This document shows positions 34,037-42,932 of a stretch of 64,000 bases of DNA, one piece after another. The stretch is from Streptomyces sp. SLBN-31. GTDB lineage: Bacteria; Actinomycetota; Actinomycetes; Streptomycetales; Streptomycetaceae. The stretch lies in assembly GCF_006715395.1 (NCBI RefSeq), contig NZ_VFNC01000001.1, positions 2,914,001 to 2,978,000 of the forward strand, in the 5' to 3' direction. The translations under genes were made by a program, and so were the position numbers. Position 1 is the stretch's first letter, and every line of letters begins with the position of its first letter. The notes below the pieces were generated by a model that ran no database searches, was not told where the DNA came from, and saw only the letters and a list, made by a program, of their open reading frames with translations.

Positions 34037-34429
34037 ATGCCGCTGGTTGACGCGGGCTACGTGGTGCTCGACTGTGCCGAGCCCGAGAAGCTCGCCGTGT
34101 TCTACAAGGAACTTCTGGACGCCGAGGAGACCGACGCGACCGCCAACCGGGTGGAGATCAGGGGTGCCGACGGCATCCGTCTGGCCTTTCGCCGCGACGT
34201 CAACGCGACGCCGCCGAGCTGGCCGCGCCCCGAGAACTCCCTGCAGGCCCACTTGGACTTCCACGTGAGCGACCTGGACGCGGTGGAGCGCAAGGTGGTC
34301 GAACTCGGCGGCCGCCCGCTCGACACGAAGGACGCGGCCGGACTTCACGAGGAACGCGGCTACGCCGACCCGGCCGGGCACTCTTTCACCCTCCGCCGCG
34401 CCACACCGACGGCCCCGAAGCAGGGGTGA
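34037..34429 (+). CDS. VOC-family (glyoxalase/bleomycin-resistance fold) protein
   Basis: The product has 130 residues after GGAGGAG. It has two beta-alpha-beta-beta-beta modules: L-D-C-A-E-P-E-K-L-A-V-F-Y-K-E-L-L at the start, and H-L-D-F-H-V-S-D-L-D-A-V-E in the middle, ending Y-A-D-P-A-G-H-S-F-T-L. Possible metal ligands are limited (H in H-L-D-F-H and G-H-S-F). The substrate is unknown. It is followed by a strong bidirectional terminator. Confidence 0.85.
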   Translation: MPLVDAGYVVLDCAEPEKLAVFYKELLDAEETDATANRVEIRGADGIRLAFRRDVNATPPSWPRPENSLQAHLDFHVSDLDAVERKVVELGGRPLDTKDAAGLHEERGYADPAGHSFTLRRATPTAPKQG

Positions 34430-34448
34430 GGAGTGCGGCGGACAAGGA

Positions 34449-34483
34449 AGAGGGGCCGGCATCCCGTGGATGCCGGCCCCTCT
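34449..34483. terminator. bidirectional terminator
   Basis: A perfect 16-bp stem (AGAGGGGCCGGCATCC with its complement) and a CGT loop lie between the convergent VOC and DUF4235 genes. It is one of the strongest hairpins in the window. Confidence 0.92.
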
Positions 34484-34485
34484 CG

Positions 34486-34791
34486 TCAGTCCCGGCCGCC
34501 CTGTTCGCTGGTCGGCCAGACGCCCGTCGAGCGTTCGATGGCCTTGGCGCCGCCGCGGTCCACCGCGCTGCGCACCACGGCGAAGATCGCGCCCTGGACC
34601 GCGGCGGCCAGCAGGATCTCTCCCCAGCCGCGGTCCCGGTCCAGGGCGTCCGGCGCGTCCTCCTCGTGCCGGATCGCCATCCACGTCTTGCGGAACGCCA
34701 TCCCCGACAGGGCGCCGCTCACCCAGCCCAGCGCGAAGCCCAACGGCTTGTAGGCGAGGGGCAGTTTCATCTTCTTCTTGTTCTTGGCCAC
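34486..34791 (-). CDS. DUF4235 membrane protein
   Basis: The product has 101 residues. A Lys-rich start (M-A-K-N-K-K-K) is followed by two membrane segments, Y-K-P-L-G-F-A-L-G-W-V-S-G-A-L-S-G and L-L-A-A-A-V-Q-G-A-I-F-A-V-V-R-S-A-V-D-R-G-G, the family pattern. The function is unknown. It sits 28 bp downstream of the glutathione-transferase-like gene on the same strand. Confidence 0.88.
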   Translation of the reverse strand: MAKNKKKMKLPLAYKPLGFALGWVSGALSGMAFRKTWMAIRHEEDAPDALDRDRGWGEILLAAAVQGAIFAVVRSAVDRGGAKAIERSTGVWPTSEQGGRD

Positions 34792-34819
34792 GTGTGCCTC
34801 CTTGCTCGATCCTGCTCGA

Positions 34820-35833
34820 TCAGGGTCGCCCCTGCGCCGGGATTCCCTCTCCCGCCGGCACCGGCCCCGGAGGCGTTCCGTCGCCGAACGGCCGGCCGCC
34901 CAGTTCCTGCCGGAAGTGGGGCGCGAGCCAGCCGGACAGCTCCGGTCCGAGGGGCACGATGCGGGTCGGGTTGATACCGCTGTGGACCTGGTAGTAGTGC
35001 CGTTTGATGTGGTCGAAGTCGACCGTGTCCCCGAAGCCGGGGGTCTGGTAGAGGTCGCGGGCGTACGCCCACAGAATCGGGTTCTCCGTCAGCTTCCAGC
35101 GGTTGCACTTGAAGTGGCCGTGATAGACCGCGTCGAAACGGACCAGTGTGGTGAACAACCTGATGTCCGCTTCCGTGATCGTGTCGCCGACCAGGTAACG
35201 CTGCTCCTCGAGCCGCGCGCTCAGCATGTCCAGCCGCCTGAAGACCCCGGCGCACGCGCCCTCGTACTCCTCTTGGTCGGTGGCGAAACCGGCCCGGTAC
35301 ACACCGTTGTTGACGTCCTCGTAGACCTCTGCCATCACCGCGTCGATCTCGTCGCGCAGGGCGTGCGGATACAGGTCCGGCGCTCCGTCGCGGTGCAGGG
35401 CGCTCCACTCGGTGGCGAGGTCGAGGGTGAGCTGCTGGTAGTCGTTGGTGACCAGTTGTCCGCTGGGTAGGTCGACGATCGCGGGCACGCTGACCCCGCC
35501 GGGGTAGCCGGTCTCCCGCTTGTCGTAGGCCTCGCTGAGATATCGGATGCCGAGCACCGGGTCGCGACCGCCGGGATCGAGCGTGAAACGCCAGCTGCGG
35601 TCGTCCTGGATCGGGTCGGCGATCGCCATCGGCAGCGCGTCCTCAAGGCCCAGCAGCCGCCGGGAGATCACGGCGCGACTCGCCCACGGACAGGCACGGC
35701 TGACCACCAGCCGGTAACGGCCCGCCGCCACCGGCCAGCCGTCCCGCCCGTCCGCGGTGATCCGGTCCGCGAAGTGGCTCTTGGACCGCTTGAACGCCTT
35801 CTTGCCGTAAGAGTCGTTGCCCCCGCCGCCCAT
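34820..35833 (-). CDS. glutathionyl-hydroquinone-reductase-like (Xi-class GST) protein
   Basis: The product has 337 residues. The thioredoxin-fold N-terminal domain contains R-A-C-P-W-A-S-R with the catalytic Cys48. The helical C-terminal domain has R-Y-L-V-G-D-T-I-T-E-A-D-I-R-L-F-T-T-L-V-R-F-D and H-Y-Y-Q-V-H-x-G-I-N-P-T, the Xi-class signature. In glutathione users it reduces glutathionyl-hydroquinones. Streptomyces make mycothiol instead, so the mycothiol analogue is the likely substrate (inference). Confidence 0.92.
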   Translation of the reverse strand: MGGGGNDSYGKKAFKRSKSHFADRITADGRDGWPVAAGRYRLVVSRACPWASRAVISRRLLGLEDALPMAIADPIQDDRSWRFTLDPGGRDPVLGIRYLSEAYDKRETGYPGGVSVPAIVDLPSGQLVTNDYQQLTLDLATEWSALHRDGAPDLYPHALRDEIDAVMAEVYEDVNNGVYRAGFATDQEEYEGACAGVFRRLDMLSARLEEQRYLVGDTITEADIRLFTTLVRFDAVYHGHFKCNRWKLTENPILWAYARDLYQTPGFGDTVDFDHIKRHYYQVHSGINPTRIVPLGPELSGWLAPHFRQELGGRPFGDGTPPGPVPAGEGIPAQGRP

Positions 35834-35930
35834 GGTTCCTCCCTGCGATCGTGTGCGCCCTGCTCACCGCGTTCCCCGAATTCCCTGCCCCGCACGGTAT
35901 GAGTCGACCCCGTACGGGCAGTCGGCGTAC

Positions 35931-36902
35931 GTGAGCAGGACAACTTCGGACAATAAAGCTGACAGGCGGACCCGCGTCACCGTGCTGGTGGCGCTCGCGG
36001 CGAATCTGGTGATCGCCGCGGCGAAGGCGGTGGGCGGCCTGGCCGCCGGATCACCGGCCCTGATGTCGGAGGCGGCGCACTCGGTGGCGGACAGCATGAA
36101 CGAGGTGTTCCTGCTTGCCGCCCTGCGCCGCAGCCGCCGTCCGGCCGACAAACGCCACCCCTTCGGTTACGGCAAGGAGCGTTTTTTCTGGTCGCTGCTC
36201 GCGGCCGTGGGCATCTTCGTCATGGGCGGCTGCTTCTCCTTCTTCCAGGGCCTGGAGGCCCTGCGCAACGGCGCCGAGGAGAAGACCAGCGGCTATGTGG
36301 CCGGTCTGATCGTGCTCGGCGTGTCCTTCCTCGCCGAGGGCGTGTCGCTGCTGCGGGCCGTGCACCAGGTGCGCCGGCAGGGCGGGACCGGCGGCGGAAT
36401 GCGCGACCCGGCGCTGCGCACGGTGGTCGCCGAGGACGGCACGGCGGTGCTGGGCGTGACGCTCGCCGCCATCGGCATGGCGCTGCACATGGTCACCGGT
36501 GAGGTGGTGTGGGAGGCGTCCGCCTCCTTCGGGATCGGTGCCCTGCTGGTCTTCGTCGCCTTCCACCTGGGCCGCGAGGCACGTGACCAGCTGATCGGCG
36601 AGGCCGCGGACCCCGAGGCGGCCGACCGCATCCGGGACCTGCTGCAGGAGCAGCCGGAGATCGACAGCGTGGAGGCGCTGTTCACCATGAAGACCGGCCT
36701 GGACCAGGCCCTGGTGGCCGCTCGGGTCGACCTCGTGCCGGGCCTGGACAGCGAACAGGTCGAGGAGGTCGCCGTCCGGATCAAGCGGACGGTCGCGGAC
36801 TCGGTCCCGGAGGCCGACCAGATCTTCCTGGACATCACCGACCGGCCCGCGGAAGAGGCACGGGAAAGCCCCGCCGCGACGGGGGAGCGCGGGGGGGCCT
36901 GA
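35931..36902 (+). CDS. cation diffusion facilitator (CDF) transporter
   Basis: The product has 323 residues from GTG 35931; earlier in-frame codons give no membrane or family match. Six helices and the metal site H-S-V-A-D-S-M-N-E (H-x3-D) with the G-K-E-R-F-F-W segment are clear. The cytoplasmic C-terminal domain follows residue 215. It is predicted to export Zn2+, Fe2+ or similar. The ribosome site is weak, so the exact start is uncertain. Confidence 0.88.
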   Translation: MSRTTSDNKADRRTRVTVLVALAANLVIAAAKAVGGLAAGSPALMSEAAHSVADSMNEVFLLAALRRSRRPADKRHPFGYGKERFFWSLLAAVGIFVMGGCFSFFQGLEALRNGAEEKTSGYVAGLIVLGVSFLAEGVSLLRAVHQVRRQGGTGGGMRDPALRTVVAEDGTAVLGVTLAAIGMALHMVTGEVVWEASASFGIGALLVFVAFHLGREARDQLIGEAADPEAADRIRDLLQEQPEIDSVEALFTMKTGLDQALVAARVDLVPGLDSEQVEEVAVRIKRTVADSVPEADQIFLDITDRPAEEARESPAATGERGGA

Positions 36903-36973
36903 CGGACGCGTGCCCGGGGGAGACCCGTTCATGCGCCGGGAAACAGAGATTTTTTCGGAAGGGCGCATCGCGG

Positions 36974-37010
36974 CTGATCCGGCCAGTCCGGGTCAGCCGG
37001 CCCGGATCAG
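36974..37010. terminator. hairpin between CDF and deazaflavin-oxidoreductase genes
   Basis: CTGATCCGG and CCGGATCAG form a 9-bp inverted repeat enclosing a second GC-rich repeat, in a convergent gap. It is likely a transcription terminator for both genes. Confidence 0.55.
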
Positions 37011-37034
37011 CCGGACCCGATCAGGCAGCCCCGT

Positions 37035-37487
37035 TCAGTGGTCGCCGTCGGCCGGTTCGAGTACGAAGACGGGGATCTGCCGGTCGGTCCTCTTCTGGTA
37101 GTCGGCGTACGGCGGAAACGCCTCGACCGCCCGCTGCCACCACTCGGCCTTCTCCGCACCGGTGACCTCACGGGCCGTCATGTCCCGCTTGTCCGGGCCG
37201 TCCTGCAGCTCCACGCGCGGATCGGCCTTGAGATTGTGGTACCAGACCGGGTGCTTGGGCGCCCCGCCCTGCGAGGCCACGACCGCGTACCGCCCCTCGT
37301 GCTCGACACGCATCAGCGGTGACTTGCGGATCTTCCCGCTCTTCGCGCCGCGGGTGGTGAGCACGACGACGGGCAGGCCGGTGTCCCGCAGCGTCGTTCC
37401 CTTCGTACCGCCGGAGCTCTCGTACAGCTCCACCTGATCGCGCACCCACTTCTCCGGGCTGGGTTCGTACTCGCCCTCAAGAGGCAT
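37035..37487 (-). CDS. nitroreductase/deazaflavin-dependent oxidoreductase (DDN family)
   Basis: The product has 150 residues from ATG 37487. The split-barrel fold is marked by [16 protein letters not shown] and [17 protein letters not shown], the F420-binding signature, ending [19 protein letters not shown]. It uses F420H2 to reduce quinones or nitroaromatics. The 260 bp between it and the divergent P450 contain no evident gene. Confidence 0.9.
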   Translation of the reverse strand: MPLEGEYEPSPEKWVRDQVELYESSGGTKGTTLRDTGLPVVVLTTRGAKSGKIRKSPLMRVEHEGRYAVVASQGGAPKHPVWYHNLKADPRVELQDGPDKRDMTAREVTGAEKAEWWQRAVEAFPPYADYQKRTDRQIPVFVLEPADGDH

Positions 37488-37747
37488 GACATCCGTCCCA
37501 TCGTCGAGTCCTACGACTTGCCGGCACGCCGCTTCAACACCGCCCCGTGCCGGAATCATCCCTACCGCACACCTCGCCGTCCGCAATCGGAGGGGTTGGT
37601 TCCGTCCGTGGGTTTTCGAATCATGTGCGACCAACTCCGGCCAGAATGCCCCCGCCACCGATGTGGCCGAACTTCCCGTCGCCCTATAGATGCCCCGGGC
37701 ATCTAATGAAGATCTGCGCGACGCACTCTTCGTCTGCGAGGTCTTCC

Positions 37748-38947
37748 ATGACGCAAGCGGAACCCGTGGCCTTCCCCCAGGACCGCACCTGCCCCTACCA
37801 CCCGCCGACCGCCTACGAGCCCGTGCGCGGCACCCGCCCACTGGCCCGGATCACCCTCTACGACGGACGTCCCGCCTGGTTGGTGACCGGTCACGCCCTC
37901 GCCCGGGAACTGCTCGCAGACCAGCGCCTGTCCACCGACCGCAACCACCCCGACTTCCCGGCGCCCACCGAACGCTTCGCCTCGGTGCGCAACCGGAGGC
38001 TCGCGCTGCTCGGCGTCGACGACCCCGAGCACCGTGTCCAGCGCCGCATGATGGTCCCCAGCTTCACCCTCCGCAGGGCCGTCGACCTCCGCCCGCAGAT
38101 CCAGCGGATCGTGGACGGGCTGCTCGACGACATGATCGCCCAGGGGCCGCCCGCCGAGCTGGTGAGCGCCTTCGCGCTGCCCGTGCCCTCGATGGTGATC
38201 TGCGCGCTGCTCGGCGTGCCCTACGCCGACCACGAATTCTTCGAGGGACAGTCCCGCCGGCTGCTGCGCGGCCCGAAGGTGACGGATGTGCAGGACGCGC
38301 GCGATCAACTGGACGCCTACTTCGAGGACTTGATCGACCGCAAGCTGAAGCAGTCCGAGCCCGGCGACGGCGTGCTCGACGAACTCGTCCACCGGCAGCT
38401 GCGGGAGGGCGTGCTGGACCGGCAGGACGTCATCGCGTTCGCCACCATTCTGCTGGTCGCCGGCCACGAGACCACGGCCAACATGATCTCGCTCGGCACC
38501 TTCACCCTCCTCCAGCACCCGGAGAAACTGGCCGAGTTGCGGGCAGACCCGGAGCTGATGCCCCAGGCGGTCGAGGAGCTCATGCGCATGCTGTCGATCG
38601 CGGACGGTCTGCTGCGCAGGGCGACGGAGGACATCCAGGTGGGCGACACGGTCATCCGCTCCGGCGACGGGGTGCTCTTCTCGACCTCCGTCATCAACCG
38701 GGACGAGGACGTCTACGCCGACCCCGACACCCTCGACTGGCACCGCCCGGCCCGCCACCACGTGGCCTTCGGCTTCGGCATCCACCAGTGCCTCGGCCAG
38801 AACCTGGCCCGCGCCGAACTCGACATCGCCCTGCGCACCCTCTTCGACCGGCTGCCGGCCATGCGCCTGGCCGCCCCGGCCGACGAGATCCCCTTCAAGC
38901 CCGGCGACACGATCCAGGGGATGCTGGAACTCCCCGTGACCTGGTAG
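37748..38947 (+). CDS. cytochrome P450, CYP105-like
   Basis: The product has 399 residues; GAGG lies before the ATG. The opening [16 protein letters not shown] is typical of CYP105D enzymes. The I-helix is A-G-H-E-T-T, the K-helix the canonical E-L-M-R, and the heme loop [10 protein letters not shown] puts the ligand at Cys348. CYP105s hydroxylate many xenobiotics and secondary metabolites. The adjacent ferredoxin 12 bp downstream is the usual redox partner. Confidence 0.95.
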   Translation: MTQAEPVAFPQDRTCPYHPPTAYEPVRGTRPLARITLYDGRPAWLVTGHALARELLADQRLSTDRNHPDFPAPTERFASVRNRRLALLGVDDPEHRVQRRMMVPSFTLRRAVDLRPQIQRIVDGLLDDMIAQGPPAELVSAFALPVPSMVICALLGVPYADHEFFEGQSRRLLRGPKVTDVQDARDQLDAYFEDLIDRKLKQSEPGDGVLDELVHRQLREGVLDRQDVIAFATILLVAGHETTANMISLGTFTLLQHPEKLAELRADPELMPQAVEELMRMLSIADGLLRRATEDIQVGDTVIRSGDGVLFSTSVINRDEDVYADPDTLDWHRPARHHVAFGFGIHQCLGQNLARAELDIALRTLFDRLPAMRLAAPADEIPFKPGDTIQGMLELPVTW

Positions 38948-38959
38948 AGGCTCACGTCC

Positions 38960-39154
38960 ATGCGCATCGACATCGACCAGGACGTCTGCATCGGCGCCGG
39001 CCAGTGCGCCCTGTCCGCCCCGGGCGTCTTCACCCAGGACGACGACGGATTCAGCACCCTGCTGCCCGGCCGCGAGGACGGCGGCGGGGACCCGATGGTC
39101 CGGGAGGCGGCCCGCGCCTGCCCGGTGGGCGCGATCACCGTGACCGACGGCTGA
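38960..39154 (+). CDS. [3Fe-4S] ferredoxin, redox partner of the CYP105
   Basis: The product has 64 residues. Cluster ligands are Cys10, Cys16 and Cys54 (C-I-G-A-G-Q-C and A-C-P-V-G-A-I). The usual fourth cysteine position is Ala13, so a [3Fe-4S] cluster is predicted. It transfers electrons to the P450 in the same operon. Confidence 0.95.
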   Translation: MRIDIDQDVCIGAGQCALSAPGVFTQDDDGFSTLLPGREDGGGDPMVREAARACPVGAITVTDG

Positions 39155-39186
39155 GGCGTACGCCCCGAAGCCGACACACCCGCCGC

Positions 39187-39315
39187 GGCGTGGCGGCCAC
39201 GCAGCCGCTTGCTCGCCCGATGCGACGGCCCGGCAGCCCGGTCGCTCATTCGGGGCGACGGGCCAGCAGCCGGTTGTCCACCCGGCGTGGCGGCCCCGCG
39301 GCCGGTTGCTCACCC
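39187..39315. repeat. four imperfect 32-33 bp tandem direct repeats
   Basis: Units start at 39187, 39219, 39252 and 39284, each a version of G-G-C-G-T/A-G-G-C-G-G-C-C followed by a C-A-G-C-C-G core and T-T-G-C/T-C-C-A-C-C-C. Units 1 and 4 are closest. They fill the gap between the convergent ferredoxin and tetR genes, and the last one includes the tetR stop. Confidence 0.6.
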
Positions 39316-39879
39316 CGCGCGGCAGCACCGCAGCAGTAGTTCCGCCGCCGTGCGGGCCTGGCGGGCGGGCTCGGTGCTTCGGGTGATGCCGGCGGTCACC
39401 ATGGCGCCCTCCGCCAGCAGGAACAGCTGCCCGGACAGCGGGCCGGGCAGCCCGGCGGCGGACACCAGCCCCTCGACGTACTTCCGGAACTCCCCCTTGT
39501 GCAGGCGCACTTGGGCCACGACGCGCTCCGACGTGGCCCCGAGCTCGCCGTAGGAGTTGATCCACGCGCACCCGCGGAAGCCGTCCTCGGCGAACCAGCC
39601 CTCCAGCCAGTCGAAGACCGCCAGGAGCCGCTCCTCGGGATCCTCCCGGCGCGCCACGAACTCGGCGAGCCGGCCCCGCCAGCGCGCGTCGCGCCGCTCC
39701 AGATACGCCTCCACCAACTGCTCCTTGGCCGGGAACAGTCGGTAGAGCCGCTTGAGCGAGACACCCGACGCCCCCCGGATGTCGTCCATGCCGACGGACT
39801 GGATGCCCCGCCCGTAGAACAACTCCTCGGCCGCGTCCAGCACCTGCTCACGGGCGGCGGAACTGTCCATGACGACCAT
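39310..39879 (-). CDS. TetR-family regulator
   Basis: The product has 189 residues from ATG 39879 (GGAAGG upstream); ATG 39870 is possible but too far from that site. The helix-turn-helix ends G-V-S-L-K-R-L-Y-R-L-F-P-A-K-E-Q-L-V. The C-terminal part has W-F-A-E-D-G-F-R-G-C-A-W-I-N, typical of YxaF/LmrA-type TetR regulators. It is divergent from the DUF1348 gene, with twin operators between. Confidence 0.9.
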   Translation of the reverse strand: MVVMDSSAAREQVLDAAEELFYGRGIQSVGMDDIRGASGVSLKRLYRLFPAKEQLVEAYLERRDARWRGRLAEFVARREDPEERLLAVFDWLEGWFAEDGFRGCAWINSYGELGATSERVVAQVRLHKGEFRKYVEGLVSAAGLPGPLSGQLFLLAEGAMVTAGITRSTEPARQARTAAELLLRCCRAG

Positions 39880-39903
39880 GCCGGGTGCGACCTTCCTTGA
39901 CGT

Positions 39904-39919
39904 GAGAACGAGCGTTCTC
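39904..39919. promoter_or_regulatory. TetR operator 1, GAGAACGAGCGTTCTC
   Basis: Perfect 7-bp arms with a 2-bp spacer lie 25 bp upstream of tetR. The centre is 35 bp from the second copy. Confidence 0.75.
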
Positions 39920-39937
39920 CTAGGGTAGCAGCAGACC

Positions 39938-39955
39938 GGAGAACGCCCGTTCTCC
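39938..39955. promoter_or_regulatory. TetR operator 2, GGAGAACGCCCGTTCTCC
   Basis: Perfect 8-bp arms, 29 bp before the DUF1348 ATG, with the same GAGAACG-N2-CGTTCTC core as operator 1. The pair suggests repression of both divergent genes. Confidence 0.75.
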
Positions 39956-39983
39956 ACTGCCGTCCGCCCGCCGAGGAGGCACC

Positions 39984-40442
39984 ATGGCCGACCGTCCGCC
40001 CCTTCCCCCCTTCACCCGCGAGACCGCCGCGCAGAAGGTGCAGGCGGCCGAGGACGCCTGGAACACCCGCGACCCGCACAAGGTGGCGCTCGCCTACTCC
40101 GAGGACTCGGTCTGGCGCAACCGCGACACCTTCGTCACCGGCCGCGAGGAGATCGTCGCGTTCCTGACCCGCAAGTGGCAGCGCGAGCTGGACTACGCCC
40201 TGCGCAAGGACCTGTGGGCCTTCGACGGCAACCGCATCGCCGTCCGCTTCCAGTACGAGTGCCACGACGCCGACGGCCGGTGGTGGCGCTCCTACGGCAA
40301 CGAGCTGTGGGAGTTCGACGAGCACGGCCTGATGACCCGCCGCGAGGCCAGCATCAACGACGTGCCGATCGAGGAGGGCGAACGCCGCATCCACGGACCC
40401 CGGCCGGAAGCCGAGCGCGGGCGGTCCTTCCCCCTTCAGTAG
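39984..40442 (+). CDS. DUF1348 (NTF2/SnoaL-like) protein
   Basis: The product has 152 residues behind GAGGAGG. It has a cone-shaped NTF2-like fold with [25 protein letters not shown], and [24 protein letters not shown]. The family is widespread and uncharacterised. Its twin operators and TetR partner suggest a chemically induced role. It is followed after 9 bp by the flavoprotein gene. Confidence 0.9.
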   Translation: MADRPPLPPFTRETAAQKVQAAEDAWNTRDPHKVALAYSEDSVWRNRDTFVTGREEIVAFLTRKWQRELDYALRKDLWAFDGNRIAVRFQYECHDADGRWWRSYGNELWEFDEHGLMTRREASINDVPIEEGERRIHGPRPEAERGRSFPLQ

Positions 40443-40451
40443 GGTTCCCGG

Positions 40452-40985
40452 ATGACCGAACAGGCCGGGAAACCCTTCCTCTACGTCGTCGTCTGCGCCG
40501 CCGGCATCGCGGCGGACGTGGGCAGGCTGATCACCGCCGCGCAGCAGCGGGACTGGGAGGTCGGCGTGATCGCGACGCCCGTCGCGACGAACGGCTTCTT
40601 CGACACCGAGGCCGTCGGGGCGCAGACCGGCCGCCCCATACGCTCCGCCTGGCGCACCCCGGGCGATCCGCGCCCCTTCCCGCCGCCCGACGCGGTCGTG
40701 GCGGCTCCCGCCACCTTCAACACGGTCAACAAGTGGGCGGCGGGCCTCGCCGACACCCTCGCCGTGGCGACCCTGTGCGAGGCCTGCGGCCTGGGCGTCC
40801 CGGTCGCCGTCCTGCCCTGCGTGGCCGACGCCCTGGCCACCCACCCCGCCTACCGGGACAGCCTCGTACGGCTGCGCGACATGGGCGTCCGGTTCGGCGA
40901 GCGGTACACCGGGGAGCCGGGGCGGGACGGTGTGCGGCCGGAGTTCGGCTGGGAGCGGGCACTGGACCTGCTGGACGGCGGCTGA
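40452..40985 (+). CDS. flavoprotein of the HFCD/Dfp fold
   Basis: The product has 177 residues. V-V-V-C-A-A-G-I-A-A-D-V-G-R-L, a strand-helix core, and A-A-P-A-T-F-N-T-V-N-K-W-A-A-G-L-A-D-T-L match the FMN-binding flavoprotein family (CoaC/EpiD-like). The catalytic His of true decarboxylases is not evident, so the reaction is unknown. It is probably cotranscribed with the DUF1348 gene. Confidence 0.82.
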   Translation: MTEQAGKPFLYVVVCAAGIAADVGRLITAAQQRDWEVGVIATPVATNGFFDTEAVGAQTGRPIRSAWRTPGDPRPFPPPDAVVAAPATFNTVNKWAAGLADTLAVATLCEACGLGVPVAVLPCVADALATHPAYRDSLVRLRDMGVRFGERYTGEPGRDGVRPEFGWERALDLLDGG

Positions 40986-41062
40986 CGTCCCGCGTCGGAC
41001 ATGGGGCGCGCGCGAAGTCGTACGCTCCCCTCGTACCCCACCCGAAGGCAGGAGCAGTAACG

Positions 41063-42034
41063 ATGCAGTACGTGAAGCTCGGTTCGACGGGCCTGGACGT
41101 GTCGCGGATCTGTCTGGGCTGCATGACCTACGGCCTGCCCGACCGAGGCGTGCACGAATGGACCCTCGGCGAGGAGGATTCGCGGCCGCTGATCCGGCAG
41201 GCGCTGGAGGCCGGCATCAACTTCTTCGACACGGCGAACGTGTACTCCGACGGCACCAGCGAGGAGATCGTCGGCAAAGCGCTGCGCGAGTACGCCAACC
41301 GCGACGAGATCGTGCTCGCGACCAAGGCACACGGCCGCACGCGGCCCGGCCCCAACGGCGCCGGCCTGTCCCGCAAGGCCATCATGACCGAGATCGACCA
41401 CAGTCTCGGGCGCCTGGGCACGGACTACGTGGACCTCTACCAGATCCACCGTTTCGACCCGCACACCCCGGTCGAGGAGACCATGGAGGCCCTGCACGAC
41501 CTGGTGAAGGCGGGCAAGGTCCGCTACATCGGGGCGAGTTCGATGTACGCCTGGCAGTTCTCCAAGATGCAGTACACCGCCGAGCGGCACGGCTGGACCA
41601 AGTTCGTGTCCATGCAGAACCACTACAACCTCCTCTACCGCGAGGAGGAACGGGAGATGCTGCCGCTCTGCGCCGACCAGGGCGTCGGTGTCCTGCCCTG
41701 GAGCCCGCTGGCCCGCGGCCGGCTCACCCGTGACTGGGGCACGGTGACCGACCGCAGCGCCAACGATGACTTCGGCAGCCGCCTCTACCCGGAGGGCGAC
41801 CGCACCATCGTCGAGGCGGTCACCCGGATCGCGAACGACCGGGGCGTCCCTCGCGCCCAGGTGGCCCTCGCCTGGCTGCTGCACCAGGAGACGGTGGTGG
41901 CCCCGATCATCGGCGCGGCCAAGCCGCACCACATCGAGGACGCCGTGGCCGCGGTCGAACTCCGGCTCAGCGAGAAGGAGATCGAGGAACTGGAGCGGCC
42001 GTACACCCCGCACCCGATCGTGGGCCACGGCTGA
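41063..42034 (+). CDS. aldo/keto reductase
   Basis: The product has 323 residues behind GGAGCAG. The (beta/alpha)8 fold shows G-L-D-V-S-R-I-C-L-G-C-M-T-Y-G at the start, F-F-D-T-A-N-V-Y-S-D-G (catalytic Asp and Tyr), a Lys in A-T-K-A-H, a His in Y-Q-I-H-R, and a C-terminal P-I-I-G-A-A-K. It is an NADPH-dependent YajO/IolS-like oxidoreductase; the substrate is unknown. Confidence 0.92.
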   Translation: MQYVKLGSTGLDVSRICLGCMTYGLPDRGVHEWTLGEEDSRPLIRQALEAGINFFDTANVYSDGTSEEIVGKALREYANRDEIVLATKAHGRTRPGPNGAGLSRKAIMTEIDHSLGRLGTDYVDLYQIHRFDPHTPVEETMEALHDLVKAGKVRYIGASSMYAWQFSKMQYTAERHGWTKFVSMQNHYNLLYREEEREMLPLCADQGVGVLPWSPLARGRLTRDWGTVTDRSANDDFGSRLYPEGDRTIVEAVTRIANDRGVPRAQVALAWLLHQETVVAPIIGAAKPHHIEDAVAAVELRLSEKEIEELERPYTPHPIVGHG

Positions 42035-42853
42035 CTAATGGGGCCCCTGCGGCGCGAACTCCGTGCCGCACGGGCCCGCCCCCTCGCTCTCCGGCAGCAC
42101 GACCCGCTCGCCGCTCATCGCCATCGTGCGGTAGTACGCGCCGATCCGCTCGGCCGACCGGCCCACGTAGTGCCCGATGAACGACCGCCGGAACCGGTCG
42201 GCGGTGCGGTTGGGCTGCGAGCCGTGCACCACGCTGCCGTTGAAGAACAGGACGTCGCCCGGCGCCATGTCGACCGGCACGGCGGTCAGCCCCTCGGGCG
42301 GCGCGACGTACTCCCGCGCGAACGACACGTCCGCGTCCGCCTCCTCCGGGCAGAACAGGTCCATCAGGTGCGTGCCCGGCACCACCTCAAGACCGCCGTT
42401 GTCGCGGTCGATCACATCGCAGGCCACCCAGGCCGCGACACAGGTGCCCGGCTCCACGCGCAGATAGAAGTTGTCCTGGTGCAGCGCCTGCCCCCGGGCG
42501 CCGGGCGGCTTGAAGTAGAACATGCTCTGCGCGGCCAGCACCTCCTCGCCGAGCAGCACCTCCAGCACCGTGCGCAGCCGGGCGTCCAGCAGGACGCGGC
42601 GCGCCCGCTCGTTGATCTCGTGCGGCTGCATCACCCTCGGGTAGGCGGCCAGGGGGTCGGTGCCCGCCCGCGGCTGGAAGTGCCCCGGCACCGGGCCCCC
42701 CGCGTGCAGCGCCGTGAACTCCGCGCGCAACAGGTCGATCTCGTCGTGCCCGAACAGCCCGCGCAGGACGGTGAACCCGTCCTCCTGGAACTGCCGCAGC
42801 CCGTCCGCGGTCAGCGGTGAACCCTCGACGGCGCCGATATCCGTGGCTGTCAT
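42035..42853 (-). CDS. phytanoyl-CoA dioxygenase (PhyH)-family protein
   Basis: The product has 272 residues from ATG 42853, with GAAGGAGGAG upstream. The double-stranded beta-helix carries H-Q-D (L-H-Q-D-N-F-Y) as the first two Fe(II) ligands and a distal His in G-S-V-V-H-G-S, with an Arg for 2-oxoglutarate in R-R-S-F-I-G-H. It is predicted to hydroxylate a small molecule using 2OG and O2. The divergent AraC-type gene probably regulates it. Confidence 0.9.
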   Translation of the reverse strand: MTATDIGAVEGSPLTADGLRQFQEDGFTVLRGLFGHDEIDLLRAEFTALHAGGPVPGHFQPRAGTDPLAAYPRVMQPHEINERARRVLLDARLRTVLEVLLGEEVLAAQSMFYFKPPGARGQALHQDNFYLRVEPGTCVAAWVACDVIDRDNGGLEVVPGTHLMDLFCPEEADADVSFAREYVAPPEGLTAVPVDMAPGDVLFFNGSVVHGSQPNRTADRFRRSFIGHYVGRSAERIGAYYRTMAMSGERVVLPESEGAGPCGTEFAPQGPH

Positions 42854-42932
42854 CCTGCTCCTCCTTCTCGGGACTTTCAGAGGTGTCATCCGCCTTCTAA
42901 GCTAGGCGGCTGCCACGCACCGGAGGATGCCC

